From contig JAOPJZ010000004.1 in NCBI GenBank assembly GCA_025517525.1, positions 62,001-126,000 on the forward strand: 64,000 nucleotides of DNA, in the 5' to 3' direction. Numbering within the stretch: the first letter of the stretch is position 1; each line of letters begins with the position of its first letter. The DNA comes from Natronosalvus hydrolyticus (GTDB lineage Archaea; Halobacteriota; Halobacteria; Halobacteriales; Natrialbaceae). Positions 59,567 to 64,000 of the stretch are shown here, piece by piece. The notes under the pieces were generated by a model that was given only the letters and a program-made list of their open reading frames with translations, was not told the DNA's origin and did no database searches. The position numbers and the translations under genes are program-made.

Positions 59567-60062
59567 GTCTCGTCGTCGGACGCTCGGCATCGTCGGACTG
59601 GTGGCCATGTTCATGCTTCCAGTGATGTTGTTTCCGCTGTTCTGGTTCGTTCCGAGCGCACGCTTGTATGCGGGACTGCTGGTACCGCTGTTCATCGTGT
59701 TCGTCATCGTGGTACTCGTCTCGAATGCCGACAGCGTCTCGAGCACGGTTGTCGGTGGACTATCAAGCACGACTGTCGAAGGGACCACCCGGACGGACGA
59801 CCGAGTCGAGGCGCTCAAACGCGGGTATGCAAGCGGCGAGATCGGCGAGTTCGAGTTCAAGCGGCAACTCGAGACCGACGATCCGGGGATTGGACTCGGT
59901 TTCGACGGGGACGCGACGACGTTCACCACCGAGTGGGCTACGAGCGAAACGCCAGAAGAGCGGCTCAGGCGACGCTATGCGGCGGGCGAACTGGACGAAA
60001 AGGAGTTTCGTCGACGGTTAGCCGTCCTCGAGGAAACGGCCACCGACCGGCCGGACACGTAG
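59547..60062 (+). CDS. SHOCT-domain membrane protein
   Basis: A 171-aa protein with two N-terminal helices (LGIVGLVAMFMLPVMLFPLF and AGLLVPLFIVFVIVVLV) and two SHOCT motifs (EALKRGYASGEIGEFEFKRQL and ERLRRRYAAGELDEKEFRRRL). SHOCT is a short C-terminal helix-hairpin often linked to oligomerisation. The TTG start at 59547 overlaps the end of the damaged paralogue by 20 nt. GTG or ATG codons near 59600 are alternatives. Confidence 0.78.
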   Translation: MTLGPGESRRRTLGIVGLVAMFMLPVMLFPLFWFVPSARLYAGLLVPLFIVFVIVVLVSNADSVSSTVVGGLSSTTVEGTTRTDDRVEALKRGYASGEIGEFEFKRQLETDDPGIGLGFDGDATTFTTEWATSETPEERLRRRYAAGELDEKEFRRRLAVLEETATDRPDT

Positions 60063-60101
60063 CCCGCGCTAGCGATCATCGCAAAAACGACTGCACAGTT
60101 C

Positions 60102-61292
60102 TCACTCGAGCGTCCTGAGAGCGGTCTGTGGTGGCAAAAAGTACGTTGCGCCGTCGTCGGTCACCTCGAGCAGTTCCTCCTGGCCGAGATACCCCCACTC
60201 CGTTTCCACACCCAACTCGAGAGTATACACTTCGCCCACCGACACCATTCGCTCGGGTCGGTCACCGTAGCGGTCCCACCGTGGCCCCAGTAGCGGCCCG
60301 GCATCGTGGGCATTTCGGCCGACGGTATGGCCTGCAGCGTGTTCGAACGCCGGCCAGCCACAGTCCGTGATCGCCGTCCGGACCGCGGCGTCGACCTCGT
60401 GGCCGACGACGCCGGGCTCGAGGACGGCTTTCCCGGCCTCGATTGCGGCCCGCACGTCGTCGAACGCGGCCTGTAAGTCGGCTGGTGGCGCCTCGTCTTC
60501 GTGGGAACGGTAGTACAATCGCTGGATATCCGACGCGTATCCCTCGTACCGAACCCCGAAATCGACGTGTAACACCTCGCCCGGCGGCACCGTTCGGTCG
60601 CCCGGATGGGTGTGACCGACGGGAGCCGCCGAACCCGCGTCGACGGCCGGACAGCCATCCCAGCTCCAGGCGCTCTCGAGGCCGTCCTCACGCATTCGGT
60701 CGTGGAGGAAATCGGCGAAACGGGCTTCGGTCCAGTCGGGTTCCCACGCCTCGACCGCCTCCGCAAGCAACTCCTCGGTCAGTTCGGCCGCGCGTTTCAT
60801 CCGTGTCCGCTCGAGGTCGGTCAGCGAGTGGCGGAGATAGCCCATAACCGGCGCGCTCGACTCGAAGCGCCCCGGATAGTCGGTTCCCTCGAGGAGCGAA
60901 CAGAGTCGCCGATACATGCCGTGGGTCAGTCCGTCTGCCACCTGTTCGTTTTCGGCGTAGTTGACGGCGATTCGCTCGGGGTCGAGCGCCTCGAGCGTGT
61001 CCCGAAGCGGGTCGCGTATCGATTCGTCGTACGTGTGGACCTCGTAGCGACCGACCGCCTCGACGGGGTCGGCGTCGTAGCGACCGACGATCGCGTGGTG
61101 ATCGCCGCTAGCGGTGACGAGAAAGGCGCTCTCCCAGACGACGTCCGCGCCGAGAATCAGCGCCAGCGCCGGTTCGGGTATTTCACTCGTCTCGCGGGCG
61201 AAGGTGAGCCAACAGTCGATATCGAGCGCCTCGAGTCGCGACTCGGCCTGATCCAGTTTCGTTTCCACCAGTTCGACGGTCCCCGCGTCCAT
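60102..61292 (-). CDS. M24-family metallopeptidase (Xaa-Pro aminopeptidase-like)
   Basis: A 396-aa pita-bread-fold peptidase. Metal ligands are visible: Asp in HVDFGVRYEGYASD (two), His in AAGHTVGRNAHDAG, Glu in LELGVETEWGYLG and the last Glu in QEELLEV. The N-terminal 160 residues are the creatinase-type domain. Probably cleaves N-terminal X-Pro or related bonds in the cytoplasm. Confidence 0.9.
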   Translation of the reverse strand: MDAGTVELVETKLDQAESRLEALDIDCWLTFARETSEIPEPALALILGADVVWESAFLVTASGDHHAIVGRYDADPVEAVGRYEVHTYDESIRDPLRDTLEALDPERIAVNYAENEQVADGLTHGMYRRLCSLLEGTDYPGRFESSAPVMGYLRHSLTDLERTRMKRAAELTEELLAEAVEAWEPDWTEARFADFLHDRMREDGLESAWSWDGCPAVDAGSAAPVGHTHPGDRTVPPGEVLHVDFGVRYEGYASDIQRLYYRSHEDEAPPADLQAAFDDVRAAIEAGKAVLEPGVVGHEVDAAVRTAITDCGWPAFEHAAGHTVGRNAHDAGPLLGPRWDRYGDRPERMVSVGEVYTLELGVETEWGYLGQEELLEVTDDGATYFLPPQTALRTLE

Positions 61293-61374
61293 ACGGACAG
61301 CTCACAGCGATTACAGAAATCGATTGCGGGTGCCCGGTTTCACGCACGGAGACCGGGGACTCGAGTGGGGAGTC

Positions 61375-61791
61375 CTACGGCTGAGAGTCTGCGATCGGTT
61401 TCGTGTACCACCATGCCCACGCTATCAACACGGCTTGAAACGGCAGTCGAACCAGTGCAACCAGCCGAGCCACCCGTGCAAATCTCGGTGGCAAGTCTGC
61501 ATCGAGGACGTCACTCGTCGCGATATGGACGTTTGCGGGGAAGACCGCAATCAGGAGCGCGACGATTCCCCACGCCGAAACGCCCCGAGTTCGTCGATAC
61601 AACACGCCAATCCCCAGAGCGATTTCTGCGATACCCGAGAGATACACCAGCTCGAGCGGTCGCGGAAACTGCGGCGGGACGGCACGTTCGAACGACTTCG
61701 GGGCGAGAAAGTGGGCGACACCGGCCAGAAGATACAGGCTGCTCATGACGTACAGCAGCGGTCGCTTGTATCGGTCGAGTCGGCGACTCAT
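61375..61791 (-). CDS. DoxX-family membrane protein
   Basis: A 138-aa protein with four membrane helices: RPLLYVMSSLYLLAGVAHFLA, PLELVYLSGIAEIALGIGVL, SAWGIVALLIAVFPANVHIA and VRLPFQAVLIAWAWWYTKP. The layout matches DoxX/DoxD. ATG 61791 is preferred over in-frame ATG codons to 62022, since those would read through the 43-bp repeats. Confidence 0.85.
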   Translation of the reverse strand: MSRRLDRYKRPLLYVMSSLYLLAGVAHFLAPKSFERAVPPQFPRPLELVYLSGIAEIALGIGVLYRRTRGVSAWGIVALLIAVFPANVHIATSDVLDADLPPRFARVARLVALVRLPFQAVLIAWAWWYTKPIADSQP

Positions 61792-61834
61792 GGGTGTGAG
61801 ATCCGTCGCTCGGTAGATGAGCGTTCGGCCTACC

Positions 61835-61980
61835 GTTGTCACCTGGGGAGCCGAAGTGCGGTTGTCGTTCAGGACCCCATTGTCGCTCGAGGGCGCGAAG
61901 TACGGTTGTCGGTCGGTCCCCATTGTCGCTCGTGGGCGCGAAGTGCAGTTGTCGGTCGGTCCCCATTGTCGCTCGAGTCG
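61835..61980. repeat. 43-bp tandem repeats (3 full plus partial)
   Basis: Full units start at 61835 (diverged, 44 bp), 61879 and 61922 and a partial one at 61965. They share ATTGTCGCTCG at the start and GGTTGTCGGTCGGTCCCC at the end. The array is in the promoter region between divergent doxX-type and subtilase genes. Confidence 0.85.
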
Positions 61981-62023
61981 ATCGAATGACCGACGCCGTT
62001 TGACCCGGCGGGGAGTCGACAAC

Positions 62024-62039
62024 GTTACCTGCAGGTAAC
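62024..62039. promoter_or_regulatory. Perfect 16-bp palindrome
   Basis: GTTACCTGCAGGTAAC reads the same on both strands. Located 117 bp before the subtilase start. Possible operator. Confidence 0.5.
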
Positions 62040-62049
62040 CGTTCCGTTA

Positions 62050-62068
62050 CTTTTCGGTCACCGAAAAG
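62050..62068. promoter_or_regulatory. 19-bp palindrome (9-1-9)
   Basis: CTTTTCGGT C ACCGAAAAG: nine-base arms with one central base. It lies 10 bp after the previous palindrome, so both would face the same side of the helix by about two turns. Possible operator or promoter element of the subtilase. Confidence 0.5.
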
Positions 62069-62155
62069 ATATCGTATGTCCGTCTTTCTTACCAGTATGC
62101 ACGGACGTTCAGGTGTTCTGACGGGGAGTGGTGTTCGTACTGTCGAGAGGCTCAC

Positions 62156-63979
62156 ATGAGTGTCGGGGGCCGACACCCGGACTCGAAAACAGTACTCCTG
62201 TTGGTAGCCGGCTGTCTCCTGGCTGTCGGCCTGGCCGGCGTCGTGGTCGCAGACGCGGCTTCCAACCCGCCGAGCGCCGACCCCGCCAGTATCGAAGATG
62301 GGCTGCTCGAGGCCGACGGCGAACAGACTGTACTGGTCGTCTTCGATTCGACCCTGGTAACGGCCGACCCCGCAGATGTCGCTGCCCGACAGGAACAGAC
62401 GACTCGCACACAGCAACCCCTGCTGACGTACGCGGAAGCGAACCCGGCCGTGACCGTCGACCGGCAGTTCTGGATACGGAACGTCGTCGTCCTCACCGTC
62501 GACCTCGAGCACACCACGCTCGAGCCGATTGCGGCGCTCGAGGGCGTGGAAGCCATTCGAGAGAACGGCCACCTCGACGGCGAGTCGGTGACGTTCGGAC
62601 CGGCGATGACCGGCGTGGCCGATTCGAGCACCGCGAACGCCGTTTCAGAGACCCAGCGTGCAAGTGAGATCGAAGCCTCCTACGGACTGGATCAGATCAA
62701 CGCGCCGGACGTCTGGACGGAGTACGGCACCCGTGGTGAGGGTATCACTGTCGGCGTCCTCGACAGTGGAGTCGATCCGAGCCACCCTGAAATCGAAATC
62801 GCCGGGTGGGCCGACTGGGACGTCGACGGGACGCCTCGAGATACCGAGCCACAAGATTACGACATCCAGCGGGAACCGAGCGGCCACGGCACCCACGTCG
62901 CCGGCACGATCATCGCCGAGGACCGAAGCGGGATCCACCTCGGGGTCGCTCCCGACGTCGACTTGCACGTGGGTGCGGCGCTAACCGACTGTGACGCAAG
63001 CGGCTGTGACGCCCGCGAGGCCCAGATTCTGGCTGGCCTCGAGTGGGCCGTCGAAGAGGAACTGGACGTCCTCACGATCAGTATCGGACTCGACACCAAG
63101 GCAGGCCAGTTCATCGAGCCGATTCGAAACGCCGAGGCCGCCGGCACACTCGTCATCGCGTCGGTCGGTAACGAGGGGCTGGGGACCAGTAGCGCCCCGG
63201 GCAACGAGTACGACACCGTCAGCGTCGGGGCCTCGGATGCCTGGGGCGAAATTCTGGACATGTCCGGCGGTGAAGTCGTCTTCACCGACCTCGAGTGGAG
63301 CGACCCACCCGAAGACTGGCCGGAGACCTACGTCCTGCCGACGGTGTCGGCACCGGGCTGGGACATCCCGAGCGCCGTCGTCGGCGGCCAGTACTCCCGC
63401 GCCTCTGGAACGAGTTTCGCCGCCCCGCACGTCGCCGGCGGTGCAGCACTCCTGCAGGCGGCGACCGACGAACACCTGACGCCGGCCGAACTCGAGGCCG
63501 CCCTGATCGAGACGGCAGGGAAACCCGACGGCAAGAACGAAAACCAGGACGTCCGGTACGGACACGGCATCATCAACGTCTACGCCGCCGTCGAGCTGGT
63601 CGCCGAGGGCGACCTCGAGGTCGACGACGGGGACGGTGACACGAGCGGCGACGGTGACGGACCCGACGGGGACTCGAGCGACGCGGACGACTCGAGTACC
63701 GACGACGCAAGCGACACCGACGAGCCGGGTGACGGCGATCAGGAACACGACAGCGACGGAACGACTGACGATGCTACGGATGGTGACACGACGAGCGATG
63801 ACGGTGCTGGGCCAGTAGCCGACGACCAACGTGAAGACCCGAGCGACGACCAGGGTGATGGAACGGCAGCACTCGAGGACGACGAAAGCCCAGGTTTCGG
63901 TATCGGTCTCGCAATTGGAACGCTCGTACTCGTTGGCGTACTCGGGGCGAGAAAACGGCGTCAGACTCGAGTTTCCTGA
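62156..63979 (+). CDS. Secreted subtilisin-like serine protease with PGF-CTERM anchor
   Basis: A 607-aa S8 protease. A signal region (residues about 10-35, VLLLVAGCLLAVGLAGVVV), an I9-type propeptide (about 55-145), then the catalytic triad Asp203 (VGVLDSGVDP), His244 (PSGHGTHVAG) and Ser420 (SGTSFAAPHVAGG). A 90-residue Asp/Gly/Thr/Ser linker is followed by PGFGIGLAIGTLVLVGVL and basic GARKRRQ, which is an archaeosortase PGF-CTERM signal. The enzyme should act at the cell surface. The gene ends 21 bp before the window end. Confidence 0.93.
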   Translation: MSVGGRHPDSKTVLLLVAGCLLAVGLAGVVVADAASNPPSADPASIEDGLLEADGEQTVLVVFDSTLVTADPADVAARQEQTTRTQQPLLTYAEANPAVTVDRQFWIRNVVVLTVDLEHTTLEPIAALEGVEAIRENGHLDGESVTFGPAMTGVADSSTANAVSETQRASEIEASYGLDQINAPDVWTEYGTRGEGITVGVLDSGVDPSHPEIEIAGWADWDVDGTPRDTEPQDYDIQREPSGHGTHVAGTIIAEDRSGIHLGVAPDVDLHVGAALTDCDASGCDAREAQILAGLEWAVEEELDVLTISIGLDTKAGQFIEPIRNAEAAGTLVIASVGNEGLGTSSAPGNEYDTVSVGASDAWGEILDMSGGEVVFTDLEWSDPPEDWPETYVLPTVSAPGWDIPSAVVGGQYSRASGTSFAAPHVAGGAALLQAATDEHLTPAELEAALIETAGKPDGKNENQDVRYGHGIINVYAAVELVAEGDLEVDDGDGDTSGDGDGPDGDSSDADDSSTDDASDTDEPGDGDQEHDSDGTTDDATDGDTTSDDGAGPVADDQREDPSDDQGDGTAALEDDESPGFGIGLAIGTLVLVGVLGARKRRQTRVS

Positions 63980-64000
63980 ACGTGGACGGGGAGCGTACCG

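Larger units (their letters stand above)
61792..62155. other. 364-bp divergent intergenic region with repeats and palindromes
   Basis: Holds the 43-bp array (61835-61980) and two palindromes (62024-62039 and 62050-62068), which are closer to the subtilase. No gene seen. The arrangement suggests a regulated divergent promoter. Confidence 0.6.

Noticed and set aside
1..64000. tRNA, rRNA or CRISPR array
   Set aside because: No T-loop/acceptor pairs, no rRNA-like sequences and no regularly spaced direct repeats with unique spacers were seen. The only short-period repeats are contiguous tandem arrays.

Overview
The window is haloarchaeal chromosome. The proteins are acidic, the sequence is GC-rich, and the hexamer CTCGAG recurs every few hundred bases or less almost everywhere. 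Bat-type HTH regulators, HalOD1 domains, a SAMP1-type modifier, DP1, Orc1/Cdc6, NOB1 and TATA boxes lying about 22-30 nt before start codons (leaderless transcripts) all fit a halophilic euryarchaeon. The CTCGAG richness resembles Natrialbales genomes, but that is an impression and not a classification. I saw no rRNA, tRNA or CRISPR array.

Layout. 0-4.7 kb: the 3' end of ftsY, a DCC-family thiol oxidoreductase, a PRC-barrel protein with NOB1, a histidine kinase and hisS. 4.9-6.1 kb: a Bat-type HTH gene followed by a HalOD1 gene, an arrangement repeated at 45.0-46.3 kb. 6.2-9.3 kb: two tail-to-tail sulfatase-fold hydrolases with different nucleophile positions. 9.4-14.7 kb: truA, an RCK potassium channel, samp1, a GNAT protein and gatD. 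14.75-19.46 kb: an apparent foreign island with no CTCGAG site, holding a TnpB-only IS1341-type element, a 78-aa peptide gene and a 703-aa Tat lipoprotein with an HWHDWE motif. 19.7-29.5 kb: small membrane proteins, an HTH regulator beside a secreted acidic protein, a Vms1-like peptidyl-tRNA hydrolase, an overlapping pair matching the DgcN-DgcA D-glutamate pathway, a DUF418 protein and PspA. 29.7-43.6 kb: metabolic and transport genes (6-phosphogluconate dehydrogenase, a membrane-anchored 2Fe-2S ferredoxin, a DHH phosphoesterase, three UspA-fold proteins, MFS, an AstE/AspA-like hydrolase, a threonine synthase-like enzyme, MATE with its TetR regulator). 46.4-58.6 kb: information processing and core genes (rps6e, PadR, an archaellum FlaD/E-domain protein, serA, DP1, signal peptidase, a three-gene ABC system, orc1/cdc6). 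59-64 kb: a damaged SHOCT gene beside an intact paralogue, an M24 peptidase, a DoxX protein, and a subtilase with a PGF-CTERM anchor behind a promoter region of tandem repeats and palindromes.

Likely joint functions: NOB1 with the PRC protein; DgcN with DgcA (4-nt overlap); MATE with TetR (4-nt overlap, palindromic operator) and a 65-aa protein; ATPase with two duplicated permeases; the HTH regulator with the secreted protein. The observations I would follow first are the CTCGAG-free island and its lipoprotein, a 68-bp palindromic element present in two copies, the twin Bat-HTH/HalOD1 modules, and a highly structured 390-bp intergenic stretch near 36.2 kb.
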